Assembly (NCBI RefSeq): GCF_000384475.1
Contig: NZ_ARWB01000001.1
Span: 598,022 to 662,021 of the forward strand
DNA: 64,000 nucleotides
Direction of reading: 5' to 3'
Origin: Methylopila sp. M107
GTDB lineage: Bacteria; Pseudomonadota; Alphaproteobacteria; Rhizobiales; Methylopilaceae
Under the pieces are notes generated by a model. That model was not told where the DNA came from. It saw nothing but the letters and a program-made list of their open reading frames with translations, and did no database searches. Shown in pieces: positions 16,340 through 25,362 of this stretch (position 1 is the first letter of the stretch; every line of letters begins with the position of its first letter). The position numbers were made by a program, and so were the translations under genes.

Positions 16340-18697
16340 TCACGCGATTTTTTCCAGCTGCTCCATCCCGACGTCCGCCCGGATCGGCAGCCGCACCAGC
16401 ACCACGGTGCCGACCCCGACGGTCGAGCGGATGCGCATCGAGCCGCCGTGCAGTTCGGCGAGCGACCGCGCGATGGCGAGGCCGAGGCCGGAACCCTTGT
16501 GGGTCTTGGTGAACTGGTTCTCGACCTGCTCGAAGGGGCGCCCGAGCTTTTCGACGCTTTCCTTCGAGATGCCGATGCCGGTGTCCTCGATGTAGAGGTG
16601 CATGGCGCCGCCGGCGGCGCGGGTCCTGATCGTGACGCGGCCGCCGGCCGGCGTGAACTTCACGGCGTTCGAAAGCAGGTTGAGCAGGATCTGCTTCAGC
16701 GCGCGGCGGTCGACCTCGACGGTGGTGCCGCAGGCGGCTTCTGCGCGGAGCGCGATCGACTTCTCCTCGGCGCGCGGCGTGATGACCCGCATAGCGTCGA
16801 GCACGACCTTGTCGACGTCGAGCGTCTCGCGCGAGATCATAAAACGTCCGGCTTCGATCTTCGACATGTCGAGGATGTCGGAGATGACGTCGAGCAGATA
16901 CTGGCCGCTGTCTCGGATGTCGCCGACATATTCGTCGTACTTTTCCGAGCCGAGCGGCCCGAACAGGCCCGACTGCATGATCTCGGAGAAGCCGAGGATG
17001 GCGTTCAGCGGCGTGCGCAGCTCGTGGGACATGTTGGCGAGGAATTCGGACTTCGCCTGTGAGGCGCTTTCGGCCTCGCTCTTCTGCTCGGCGTATTTTT
17101 CCGCAAGGTCGGCGAGCTGCTGCGCCTGGATCTCGAGCGTCTGGCGCGACTTGCGAAGGTCGGCGACGTTCGCCATCAACGCCTTTTCGGAGTCCATCAG
17201 GCGCTCTTCCTGACGCTTCAGCGAGGTGATGTCGGTGCCGACCGAGACGAAGCCGCCGTCCTTGGTGCGGCGCTCGTTGATGCGGAGCCAGCGGCCGTCC
17301 TCGATCTGCGCCTCGAACGACCGGGCGCCGGCCTCGACGCGCCCGTCGGGGCTCACCGAGTTCACGATCACCGGCTGGCGGCCCGCCGCGATGATGTCCG
17401 GCCGCGCCTTGCCGGGCGCCACGACCTCGTCGTCGAGCTCGTAGAGCTGCTGGAACTTCGAGTTGCAGGTGACGAGCCGGTTGTTCGAGTCCCAGAGCAC
17501 GAAGGCTTCCGAGATCGTCTCGATGGCGTCGCGCAGGCGGACGTCCGCGGTCGCGGTGCGTTCGGCGAGCACGCGATGCTCGGTGACGTCGACGCAGATG
17601 CCGATCAGCCGGACGCCGTCGTCATGCCGGCTTTTGACGACCTCGGCGCGGGCGCGCAGCCATTTCCAGTCGCCGTCGGCGTGCCGCACGCGGAAAACGC
17701 GGTCGATATGGGCGGTCTCGCCCGACATGATCTCGTCGGCAAGGCTGTAGAGATCGATGTCGTCCGGATGGGTGATGGCGGAGAACTCGCCGAACGAGAC
17801 CAGCGCCTCGCGCGGCGGCTGGCCGAGAAGGTCGAACAGCGAGCGCGACCAGAAGATGCGGCCGCGCGCGATGTCCCAGTCGAACAGGCCGCAATGCCCG
17901 CGCGACAGCGCCGTCTCGATGCGGGTCTGGACGCGGTCGTAGATCGTGTTGGTCCGCTTGGCGCGGCTCGACTGCCAGTGGAAGGCGAAGCCGAGGATGG
18001 CGAGCACGAGGCTGGTCGCGGCGTAGCGGGTCAGCGCCATGCGCGCGTCCTCGCGCCACGCCGTCAGCGCGGCGTCGACGTTTTGCACCAGCGCGACCTG
18101 CCCGGAGCCGTCGCGCAGGGTTCTGACGGTCGCGAGCGCCATGTCGCCGCTCGGAAGCGTCAGCATCATGACCCCGGCGCGGTCGCCGAACGTCGTCAGC
18201 GGCTGCGCCGGTCCGAGCAGGGTGACGAGATCCGCGGGCGGCTGCCCCTCAGGCGCGCCGCTGATGGCGATGATGCGCCCGCTGTCGTCCGTCACATAGA
18301 GCTGCCGCCCGCCGTCGAGCGACGTCGCGGGCAGCTGGGCGGCGATCGCCGCGCCATAGGCGTTGGCGTCGCTCTGGCGAGGCGTCAGCGGGGCGCTGAG
18401 GGCGGCGAGCGCCGACAGCGCGTCGAGGTCCCGGGTGGTCTCGCGCAGCGCCGTGCCGCGGCTCTGGATCGTCTGGATGGCGGCGACGGCGCCGAGCGCG
18501 ATGAGGAAGAGGACGATGAGGGCCGGCACCAGCCGCCGCAGCGTCGGCTCTGCCTGCGTGAGGCGCCTGTGCGCGGGCTCCAGAAGAGAGGTCTGGAAGC
18601 TTGGCCTCGACGCCAGCCTTCCGGACGGCTGATCCTGAGCTTCCAGACCGATCTTGCGTTGACGCGAATTCACGTCCGCCACGGTGGCGCGCGCCAT
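16340..18697 (-). CDS. Membrane-anchored PAS-PAS sensor histidine kinase
   Basis: A 785-residue two-component sensor. A membrane segment at about 56-76 (LVPALIVLFLIALGAVAA) and another at about 220-237 (TSLVLAILGFAFHW) bracket a periplasmic domain. Two PAS domains follow (about 265-370, ending CVDVTEHRVL, and 385-500, ending VSVGTDITSLKRQEERL), then a coiled coil (LRKSRQTLEIQAQQLADLAEKYAEQ). The HisKA phosphorylation site is SHELRTPLNAILGFSEIMQ, His558, and the ATPase has NLLSNAVKFTP, DTGIGIS and GSGLGLAIARSL. There is no receiver domain, and no response regulator gene adjoins, so it is an orphan kinase. Its C-terminal kinase half resembles the alphaproteobacterial PdhS/DivJ-like group; that specific role is inference. 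A hairpin and a CtrA-like site lie upstream. Confidence 0.93.
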   Translation of the reverse strand: MARATVADVNSRQRKIGLEAQDQPSGRLASRPSFQTSLLEPAHRRLTQAEPTLRRLVPALIVLFLIALGAVAAIQTIQSRGTALRETTRDLDALSALAALSAPLTPRQSDANAYGAAIAAQLPATSLDGGRQLYVTDDSGRIIAISGAPEGQPPADLVTLLGPAQPLTTFGDRAGVMMLTLPSGDMALATVRTLRDGSGQVALVQNVDAALTAWREDARMALTRYAATSLVLAILGFAFHWQSSRAKRTNTIYDRVQTRIETALSRGHCGLFDWDIARGRIFWSRSLFDLLGQPPREALVSFGEFSAITHPDDIDLYSLADEIMSGETAHIDRVFRVRHADGDWKWLRARAEVVKSRHDDGVRLIGICVDVTEHRVLAERTATADVRLRDAIETISEAFVLWDSNNRLVTCNSKFQQLYELDDEVVAPGKARPDIIAAGRQPVIVNSVSPDGRVEAGARSFEAQIEDGRWLRINERRTKDGGFVSVGTDITSLKRQEERLMDSEKALMANVADLRKSRQTLEIQAQQLADLAEKYAEQKSEAESASQAKSEFLANMSHELRTPLNAILGFSEIMQSGLFGPLGSEKYDEYVGDIRDSGQYLLDVISDILDMSKIEAGRFMISRETLDVDKVVLDAMRVITPRAEEKSIALRAEAACGTTVEVDRRALKQILLNLLSNAVKFTPAGGRVTIRTRAAGGAMHLYIEDTGIGISKESVEKLGRPFEQVENQFTKTHKGSGLGLAIARSLAELHGGSMRIRSTVGVGTVVLVRLPIRADVGMEQLEKIA

Positions 18698-18729
18698 CGC
18701 GTTGTCCTTCCGGCCTGAAGCTTAAGGAG

Positions 18730-18765
18730 AAGTCGATTCGCGAACCCCGACGCTCGAATCGACTT
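18730..18765. promoter_or_regulatory. 11-bp perfect hairpin in the kinase leader
   Basis: AAGTCGATTCG (18730-18740) and CGAATCGACTT (18755-18765) are perfect complements with a 14-base loop, 33 bases upstream of the kinase start codon. A T-run follows only on the + strand, where no gene reads in, so it is not an obvious terminator; it may be the end of the pepN transcript or an operator. Confidence 0.4.
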
Positions 18766-18806
18766 TTGATATTAGAATCAATGTTGCCCGCTTCTGTCCA
18801 GAGGCA

Positions 18807-18821
18807 TTTACGTAGGGTTAA
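18807..18821. promoter_or_regulatory. CtrA-like motif upstream of the histidine kinase
   Basis: TTTA-N7-TTAA on the + strand (TTAA-N7-TAAA on the coding strand), 7 of 8 positions of the CtrA consensus TTAA-N7-TTAA. Such AT-rich 15-mers are rare by chance in DNA this GC-rich. Functional binding is inferred only. Confidence 0.3.
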
Positions 18822-18882
18822 CTACTTGCCGGGGGGTGTGCTCGAAAACCCGAGTCGGATGAATCACTTGGAGCGATAAAAT

Positions 18883-21525
18883 TCATTCCGGAGCCAGGGC
18901 GCGCCGGACGATGTCGCCGACGTCGGCCGAAAGGTCTGGCATCCCAGAGAGTCCGCGCAGCGCGGACTCGGCGCGGCCCCGGCGGGTCGGCTCCAGCGCG
19001 CGCCAGGTCCGGAACGCGCCGAGCAGGCGGGCTGCGACCTGCGGATTTGCGGCGTTGAGTTCCGCCGCGACCCCTGCGACGAGCGCGTAGCCGCGCCCGT
19101 CCGGCCGGTTGAACTGGGTCGGGTTGCCGGACCCGAACGCGCCGATCAGCGAGCGCACGCGGTTCGGGTTGCGGATGTCGAAGGCGGGCGAGGCCATCAG
19201 CGCCTCGACGCGGTCGACGGCGTCGGGCAGCGGCGCGGTCGCCTGGATCAGGAACCACTTGTCCATCAGCAGCGGATCGCGGCCGTAGCGGGCGACGAAG
19301 TCGTCGAGCGCCTCGTCGCGCTCGGGCGAGGCGTGCAGCGACAGAACCTGCAGGGCCATGACGCGATCGGTCATGTTGCCCGCCGAACCGTAGAGCGATT
19401 TCGCGAGCGCCAGTCCCTCGCGGTCGCCGCCGGCCGCTAGCAGGTCGAGCGCCGCGATCTTCAGCGCGCGACGGCCGGCGGAAGCCGCGTCCGGCGAATA
19501 GGAGCCGGTCTCGGCGAGCCGTTCATAGGCGGCGAGGAGGCTCGGCGCGAGATGCGCGCGCAGCGCGACCTTCAACGCGTTGCGGGCGCGGTGGATCGCG
19601 TCGGGGTCGACGTCGTGGCCGATCTGGCGGGCGACGTCGCCCTCGCTCGGCAGGCTCGCCACCTGCGCCGCGAAAGCGCAGTCTGTCTCGTCCGGCGCGA
19701 AGGCGCGGCCGACGGCGTCGGCGAGCCGCGGATCGACCGGGACCGTTCCGCCGTCGCGGATCGCGGCCGTCGCGGTGACGAGGTGGCGCAGCGCCACCGT
19801 CTGGGTGGACTGCCAGCGGTTGAACGGATCGCCGTCATGGCCGGCGAGAAACAGCAGGTCGTCGTCGGTGAGGTCGCTGTCGAGTTTTACGGGCGCGGAG
19901 AAATTGCGGAACAGCGACGGCACGGGACGCTCGCCGACGTTTTCGAAGACGATGCGGCTTGCCTCGCCGTCCAGCGTGAAGACCGGACCCTTCGCCTCAC
20001 CGGCGACCACCAGTGGAATGTCCGCGCCGTCCGGACCCACGAGGCCGAGCGCGAGCGGGATGACGAGCGCCTCCTTGCTCGGCTGGCCCGGCGTCGGCCG
20101 CGTGACCTGCCGCGCCTCGACCGTGAAGGTTTTCGCGGCCGCGTCATAGGACGTCGCGACCGTCACTTCCGGCGTGCCGGCCTGATTGTACCAGCGCATC
20201 CACTGGGTCATGTCGCGGCCGGTGACCTCCGCGAAGCAGGCCACGAACTGTTCGATCGTGCAGGCCTCGCCGTCATGGCGGTCGAAGTAGAGGTCCATGC
20301 CGGTCCGGAAGGCGTCGTCGCCGATCCAGGTCTTCAGCATGCGGATGACCTCCGCGCCCTTTTCGTAGACGGTCGGCGTGTAGAAGTTGTTGATCTCGTG
20401 ATAGATTTGGGGACGCACAGGGTGCGCCAGCGGCCCGGCGTCCTCGGCGAACTGCATGGCGCGCAGGTTCCGCACGTCCTGGATGCGCTTCACCGGCCGC
20501 GAGCGCGTGTCGGACGTGAACTCCTGGTCGCGGAAGACAGTGAGGCCCTCCTTGAGACACAGCTGGAACCAGTCGCGGCAGGTGATGCGGTCGCCGGTCC
20601 AGTTGTGGAAGTATTCGTGCGCGATGATCGCCTCGATATTGGCGTAGTCGCCGTCGGTCGCGGTCTCTGGCGACGCCAGCACGTATTTGTCGTTGAAGAC
20701 GTTGAGGCCCTTGTTCTCCATCGCGCCCATGTTGAAGTGCGAGACGGCGACGACCATGAAGACGTCGAGGTCGTATTCGCGGCCGAACGCCTCCTCGTCC
20801 CACTTCATCGAGGCCTTGATCGAGTCCATGGCGTGGAGCGCGCGGTCCTCCTTGCCATGTTCGACGAACACCTTCAGCGCGACGTCGCGGCCGTTCATCG
20901 TGACGAAACGGTCCTCGACGACGCCGAGGTCGCCCGCGACCAGCGCGAACAGGTAGGAGGGTTTTCTCCACGGGTCGCGCCACACCGCGAAATGGCGGCC
21001 CTCGCCTGCCGGACCGCTGTCGATCAGGTCGCCGTTCGAAAGCAGGATCGGGCACTCGTCGGTCGGTCCCTCGACGCGCGTCGTGTAGACGGACAGCACG
21101 TCCGGCCGGTCGAGGAAGTAGGTGATGCGCCGGAACCCTTCCGGCTCGCATTGCGAGCAGTAGGACGCGTTGCTGCGGAACAGCCCCATCAGCTTGGAGT
21201 TCGCCTGCGGATCGATCTCGGTGACGATCTCGAGCTCGAAGGCGCCGCGCGGCGGGTTCGGGATCACGAGCGAGGAGGGCGAGGCGTCGTACGCGTCCGC
21301 GCCGAGCGCGGCCCCGCCGATCCGGGCCGAGACCAGCTTCAGCTCGTCGCCGTCCAGCCTGAGAGCCGCGCCTGCGTCGCCGAGCGGGTTCGGGCGCATC
21401 TTCAGCGTCGCGGTGACTTGCGTCGCCGTCGGGTCGAGCCGGAAGTCGAGATGGACCTCGTCGATCAGGAAATCGGACGGCCGATATTCCGAGAGGCGGA
21501 CGGGGCGGGGGTCCTCGGCGCGCAT
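18883..21525 (-). CDS. pepN: Aminopeptidase N (M1 family)
   Basis: Zinc exopeptidase removing N-terminal residues from peptides in the cytoplasm. From ATG 21525 (MRAEDPRPVRLSEYRPSDF) the protein is 880 residues, the usual PepN length. Diagnostic motifs are the substrate-binding NMGAMENKGLNVFN and the zinc site IIAHEYFHNWTGD, HExxH with the third ligand Glu in CLKEGLTVFRDQEF about 20 residues later. The N-terminal beta domain and the long helical C-terminal domain typical of proteobacterial PepN are both present. The upstream in-frame start at 21618 would overlap the CitE-like gene; the ATG at 21525 gives the conserved N-terminus. Confidence 0.96.
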   Translation of the reverse strand: MRAEDPRPVRLSEYRPSDFLIDEVHLDFRLDPTATQVTATLKMRPNPLGDAGAALRLDGDELKLVSARIGGAALGADAYDASPSSLVIPNPPRGAFELEIVTEIDPQANSKLMGLFRSNASYCSQCEPEGFRRITYFLDRPDVLSVYTTRVEGPTDECPILLSNGDLIDSGPAGEGRHFAVWRDPWRKPSYLFALVAGDLGVVEDRFVTMNGRDVALKVFVEHGKEDRALHAMDSIKASMKWDEEAFGREYDLDVFMVVAVSHFNMGAMENKGLNVFNDKYVLASPETATDGDYANIEAIIAHEYFHNWTGDRITCRDWFQLCLKEGLTVFRDQEFTSDTRSRPVKRIQDVRNLRAMQFAEDAGPLAHPVRPQIYHEINNFYTPTVYEKGAEVIRMLKTWIGDDAFRTGMDLYFDRHDGEACTIEQFVACFAEVTGRDMTQWMRWYNQAGTPEVTVATSYDAAAKTFTVEARQVTRPTPGQPSKEALVIPLALGLVGPDGADIPLVVAGEAKGPVFTLDGEASRIVFENVGERPVPSLFRNFSAPVKLDSDLTDDDLLFLAGHDGDPFNRWQSTQTVALRHLVTATAAIRDGGTVPVDPRLADAVGRAFAPDETDCAFAAQVASLPSEGDVARQIGHDVDPDAIHRARNALKVALRAHLAPSLLAAYERLAETGSYSPDAASAGRRALKIAALDLLAAGGDREGLALAKSLYGSAGNMTDRVMALQVLSLHASPERDEALDDFVARYGRDPLLMDKWFLIQATAPLPDAVDRVEALMASPAFDIRNPNRVRSLIGAFGSGNPTQFNRPDGRGYALVAGVAAELNAANPQVAARLLGAFRTWRALEPTRRGRAESALRGLSGMPDLSADVGDIVRRALAPE

Positions 21526-21614
21526 GGCGGCTCCGATCGATAGCGGCGAATGGGGGCTTGGGTTTAGGACGTCGCGTAAGGCGGGAGCAAGGCGGCGGCC
21601 GCTCGCGCGGCGCG

Positions 21615-22316
21615 TCACCCCCGTGCGGCGAAGACCTCGCCGGCGATCCGCGCCTGTTCGGTCGTGACGGCGAACTTGCCCGCGAAGCCGTCCCGCGCGG
21701 CGCGCGCCGCCTCCTCGCGGAAGGAAGCGGCGTCGGCGCCCGTGAACCTGCTGTCGATCGCGGGCAGTTTCGCGTCCGCGCAGGCCGCGAGCGCGAGCGT
21801 CCTCGCGGTCTGGAGCGGGTCGATCCAGCGGCCGCCGATGTCGCGGTCCTCCTCGGCGCCGAGATCGGCCGCGAGCGCCTCGCCGTCCCAGCCGAGCGCG
21901 ATCAGCCGCGCGCTCGCCCGCGCGATCCGGTGCATTTCGAACAGGGCGCCGGCCGTCTCGACCAGCGCGACGATCCCGAGCGATCCGTCGGGCAACCCGG
22001 CCTCGGCCTCCCGGACCGCAAGCAGCGCGCCGAGGTGCTCGACGTCGGCGGCGGATTCCGCTCGGGGGAGGACGATCGCGTCCGGCGCGAACGGGCAGAG
22101 GGACGCAAGCTCGTCCGCAAGCCGGGCGTCGTCGAGCGGGTGGGTCCTCAGCCAGATTTGGGCGCCGCGCCGTTGGCGATCCGCGTGTCGCAGAAGCTCG
22201 GCGACGGTGGCGGTCGGGCCGCTTTGCAGGTCGAGCATGACGACGTCGGCCGCGCCGGCGCGCTCAGCCTGCGGGGCGTCCGTCGCGGACTGGGTCAGGA
22301 TCGAGCGAAGCGCCAT
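21615..22316 (-). CDS. CitE-like protein of the HpcH/HpaI aldolase family
   Basis: A 233-residue TIM-barrel-type protein, shorter than CitE (about 290). Segments typical of the family are MALRSILTQSA at the start, DVVMLDLQSGPTA near residue 25 (in place of the usual D-x-E-D), WLRTHPLDD near 56 (R-x-N-P-x-D in CitE), VLPRAESAADVE near 84 and IVALVETAGALFEM near 117. The metal-binding acidic pair is not clearly preserved (LDLQSG lacks the usual LDLEDG), so lyase activity is uncertain. Related short proteins have been assigned to CoA-ester chemistry, but the substrate cannot be told here. It precedes pepN on the same strand by about 90 bases. Confidence 0.75.
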   Translation of the reverse strand: MALRSILTQSATDAPQAERAGAADVVMLDLQSGPTATVAELLRHADRQRRGAQIWLRTHPLDDARLADELASLCPFAPDAIVLPRAESAADVEHLGALLAVREAEAGLPDGSLGIVALVETAGALFEMHRIARASARLIALGWDGEALAADLGAEEDRDIGGRWIDPLQTARTLALAACADAKLPAIDSRFTGADAASFREEAARAARDGFAGKFAVTTEQARIAGEVFAARG

Positions 22317-22463
22317 CTGAATTTCCGAAGCGTCGGGGGAGGGTTAACGCCGCCCATTAACGCGCGATTTACCATAATCCCAGCATCGTGGCGCCAACGG
22401 CTCGAAAACCGAGCCGGACAAGGCGTCCCGTTTGGCGGGCGCCGGGGCGACGAGCGTCGGCAC

Positions 22464-23666
22464 ATGCAGCTCACCTCTCCTGCGGACGGCGCAGGACGCG
22501 TCACGGACGCGCTGAAGAGCGCCGCGCAGGCGACCGGCGCCGGCTTCGACTATCTGATGCGCACCGCCAAGCGCGAATCCGCGCTGAACCCGGCCGCGCA
22601 GAACTCGGCTTCCTCGGCGCGCGGCCTGTTCCAGTTCATCGATTCGACGTGGCTCGAGGTGCTGAAGGAGGAGGGCGCGAAGCTCGGCCTCGGCGACGCC
22701 GCCGCCTCCGTCCAGAAGACCGCGTCGGGCCGCTACACGGTCCAGGATCCCGCGAAGAAGGCGGAGCTGCTGGCGCTGCGCGACGACCCGCAGGCCTCCG
22801 CGCTGCTGGCCGGCGCCTTCACGCGCCGCAACGCCGACCGCCTGACCAATGCGCTCGGCCGGGCGCCCAGCGAAGGCGAGCTCTACGCCGCCCACTTCCT
22901 CGGGGCCGGGGGCGCGGCGCAGCTCGTTTCGCTCGCATCGGCCTCGCCGGACGCGAGCGCCGCCGCCGCCTTCCCCTCCCAGGCCGCCGCCAACCGCGCG
23001 ATCTTCTTCGACAAGGGCAGGGCGCGCTCCGCCGGCGAGGTCTACGAGAAGCTGACCGCGGTCGCGGCCGCGACGGCCTCGGTGCCCTCGATCGCGACCA
23101 CGGCGTCACTGGCGGCGACGCCGGCTTCGCGCGTCGCCAAGGTCGAGGCGCCGGAGCCCGCCTACAATGGCGGCGTCGAGAACGACCAGGCGCCGTTCCA
23201 CTCGCTGTTCAGCACCGGCCGCCGCTCGCCCGTCTCGGCCTATGTGGCGCAGGCCTGGTCGGCGTTCGGCGAGGCCGGCATGGTCGCGGACGTCGCGTCC
23301 GCGAAGACCGCCGCGACAATCGCGCCGGCCTATGCGCCGGAGGTCCGCCAGACAGCTTCAGCCGTCGCGGCGACGCAGGCGGTGAACCGCGCCGCGACGA
23401 CGAAGCCGAGGCGGGTCGTCGCGACGCTCGCGCCGCCGCCCGCATTGGCGGCCGCGACGCCCGCGCTGGCCGACAAGACCGTCTCCGCCGCGAAACCCGC
23501 CGGCAAAACGGCGGTCGCGACGGAGAAGCCCGCCGCCGCGGCGGTGGTCGCGGCGCCCGTCGCCGAACGGCCGAACGGCCTCCTCAGCTTCCTCAAATCC
23601 GTCCTTTCCCCTCCCGCGAGCGCAGCGCCTGCGTCCGCCAGCACCAGGATCGGCGCGCCACGATGA
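22464..23666 (+). CDS. Lytic transglycosylase-domain (SLT) protein
   Basis: A 400-residue protein. Residues 28-150 form a Slt-like lysozyme fold: FDYLMRTAKRESALNP contains the likely catalytic Glu38, followed by SSARGLFQFIDSTWLEVL, the S-S-A-x-G-L-x-Q-F motif, and GELYAAHFLGAGGAAQLV. The remainder is Ala/Pro/Lys-rich low complexity and probably flexible. No signal peptide is visible from ATG 22464; the ribosome site is weak, so a different start or a non-Sec export route remains possible. Its stop overlaps the start of the DUF2336 gene (ATGA), so the two are translated together. Cleavage of peptidoglycan glycan strands is expected from the fold. Confidence 0.85.
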   Translation: MQLTSPADGAGRVTDALKSAAQATGAGFDYLMRTAKRESALNPAAQNSASSARGLFQFIDSTWLEVLKEEGAKLGLGDAAASVQKTASGRYTVQDPAKKAELLALRDDPQASALLAGAFTRRNADRLTNALGRAPSEGELYAAHFLGAGGAAQLVSLASASPDASAAAAFPSQAAANRAIFFDKGRARSAGEVYEKLTAVAAATASVPSIATTASLAATPASRVAKVEAPEPAYNGGVENDQAPFHSLFSTGRRSPVSAYVAQAWSAFGEAGMVADVASAKTAATIAPAYAPEVRQTASAVAATQAVNRAATTKPRRVVATLAPPPALAAATPALADKTVSAAKPAGKTAVATEKPAAAAVVAAPVAERPNGLLSFLKSVLSPPASAAPASASTRIGAPR

Positions 23667-24808
23667 TCGCCGAACGCTATCTCGACTGGGCCGAAACCGC
23701 GCCCCAGCACATGCGGGCCGAAGCCGCCGGCGCCCTCGCGCGGTCCTACATCTTCGACGAGCTCGACGCGGAGACCCGCTCGGACGTCGAACAGGTGCTG
23801 ACCCGGGTGCTCGACGACGCCGCCATCTCGGTCCGCTGCGCGATCGCCGAAGCGCTCGCGCCGTCGCCGGACGCGCCCTATTCGGTCATGCTGTCGCTCG
23901 CCCAGGATGCGCCCGACGTCGCCGAACCGGTGCTCTCGCGCTCCCCGCTGCTGGGCGATCTCGACCTGGTGGACCTCGTCGCCGTCGGCGGCCCGCGCGC
24001 GCAGATCGCGGTGGCGGGCAGGCGGCTCCTGAATGCGCCGGTCGCGGCCGCGCTCGCCGAGGTCGGCTGCGCGCAAGCCTGCGAGGCGATGCTCAACAAC
24101 GACTCCGCCTGGCTGACGCCGTCGGCCATCGCGGCGATCGCGCGTCGTCACGGCCATGACGGCCCGGTGCGCGACGCGCTGCTCAAGCGCTCCGACCTCA
24201 CGGCCGAGACGCGGCAACTCGTGATGCGCTCGGTCGCGGACGCGCTCGCGGCCTTCGTGTCGGGATGCGGATGGCTCGCGGCCGACCGCGCCCGGCGGAC
24301 GGCCGACGAGGCCTGCGACCGCGGCGTCATCGCGATCGCGGCGTCGACCGAGGACGCCGGCCGCTTCGTCCGGCACCTCGCCAAGCTCGGCCAGTTCACG
24401 CCGACGCTCGCGTTGCGATCGGTGCTGTCGGGGGATCTCGCGCTGTTCGAGACCGCGCTCGCGGCGCTCTCCGGCCAGGCGCCGCAGCGCGTCGCCGGCT
24501 TCGTGCGCGACTTCGAAGGGCGCGGCTTCGCGGCGGTCTACGCCGAGGCGGGGCTTCCGACGTCCGCGCTGCCGGCGTTCCGGGCCGCCCTCGCGGCGGG
24601 GCGCGAATTCGGCTTCGCGGCGTCCGGAGCGACCCACGCGGCGCTCAGCCGCAGGATGGTCGAACGGGCGCTGACGGCCTGCCAGGGCGCCGACATCGAG
24701 GTCGGTCCGCTCCGCACGCTGCTGCGGCGCTTCGCGACCGAGGCCGCCCGCGACGAGGCGCGGCGCAGCTATCCAGGCGAACAGGCGCAGGTGGCGCAGG
24801 CCGCCTGA
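23663..24808 (+). CDS. DUF2336 domain protein
   Basis: A 381-residue protein translationally coupled to the transglycosylase by a 4-base ATGA overlap. It is mostly alpha-helical with repeated short helices (LARSYIFDELDAETRSDVEQVL, AISVRCAIAEALAPS, PDAPYSVMLSLAQDAPDVAEPVLSRS written in separate stretches), as in the alphaproteobacterial DUF2336 family, which has HEAT-like features. No membrane segment or signal peptide. The biochemical role is not established. Co-occurrence with a transglycosylase suggests a cell-wall or cell-cycle role, but that is inference. It converges with the Hpt protein gene, 14 bases away. Confidence 0.8.
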   Translation: MIAERYLDWAETAPQHMRAEAAGALARSYIFDELDAETRSDVEQVLTRVLDDAAISVRCAIAEALAPSPDAPYSVMLSLAQDAPDVAEPVLSRSPLLGDLDLVDLVAVGGPRAQIAVAGRRLLNAPVAAALAEVGCAQACEAMLNNDSAWLTPSAIAAIARRHGHDGPVRDALLKRSDLTAETRQLVMRSVADALAAFVSGCGWLAADRARRTADEACDRGVIAIAASTEDAGRFVRHLAKLGQFTPTLALRSVLSGDLALFETALAALSGQAPQRVAGFVRDFEGRGFAAVYAEAGLPTSALPAFRAALAAGREFGFAASGATHAALSRRMVERALTACQGADIEVGPLRTLLRRFATEAARDEARRSYPGEQAQVAQAA

Positions 24809-24821
24809 GTCGAAAGCGCCC

Positions 24822-25349
24822 TTACGCGGCTTCCGTCCGCAGCTCGCGCAGGCGGCGCACGAGCGCCAGCCCGACCGGATCGTCCGGATTGCGGACGTTC
24901 TCGCGGACCAGCGCCTTGATGGCGTTCACGTGGAGATCGAGCATCTGCTGGGCTGGGCGCGGGGCCGTCCGGCGCTCCAGAAGTTCGCACAGCCCGTCGG
25001 CGATCATGCCGGCCAGCGGATAGCCGAACGTCGCCGCCTGGCCGCGGATGTCGTGCGACGCGCGGTAGAGCGCGGCGAGGTCCGCCAGATCATGCGCCGC
25101 CGCCGACGCGCCATGCGCGATCTGCAGCGCCTCGAGCTCCACCGACATCCAGGCGTCGAATTCGTTGGACAGCAGCTTCAGCGCATTCTCCGCGCGACGC
25201 ACCGGGTCCGGGTCCTCGCGGCCCTTATCGTCGACATATCTTGCGGCGCGCTGCTTCAGCCGGTTCGGCGGCCGCAGGATGGTGTGGTCGCTGAACTCCG
25301 TCCGCTGGACGGCGAGGTCCCGATCGAGATCGGCGGACGGTGGCGTCAT
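24822..25349 (-). CDS. Hpt-domain phosphotransfer protein
   Basis: A 175-residue protein whose C-terminal half is a histidine phosphotransfer domain: LYRASHDIRGQAATFGYP carries the phosphorylatable His99 in the H-D-I-R-G-x-A-x-x-F-G context typical of stand-alone Hpt proteins. The N-terminal 40 residues are polar and variable. It is co-transcribed 14 bases downstream of a response-regulator gene, the likely partner, making a phosphorelay element without a local kinase. The PAS histidine kinase at 16.3 kb is a possible donor, which is inference only. Confidence 0.88.
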   Translation of the reverse strand: MTPPSADLDRDLAVQRTEFSDHTILRPPNRLKQRAARYVDDKGREDPDPVRRAENALKLLSNEFDAWMSVELEALQIAHGASAAAHDLADLAALYRASHDIRGQAATFGYPLAGMIADGLCELLERRTAPRPAQQMLDLHVNAIKALVRENVRNPDDPVGLALVRRLRELRTEAA

Positions 25350-25362
25350 GGTCTCATCGATC

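Noticed and set aside
18730-18765. Hairpin as a Rho-independent terminator of pepN
   Set aside because: The T-run follows on the + strand only, where no gene is read, and on the pepN strand it is followed by TCTCC, so I record it as a leader hairpin instead.
22325-22360. TTAA pair upstream of the transglycosylase gene as a CtrA site
   Set aside because: The two TTAA boxes are separated by 9 bases, not 7, and so do not match the CtrA spacing.
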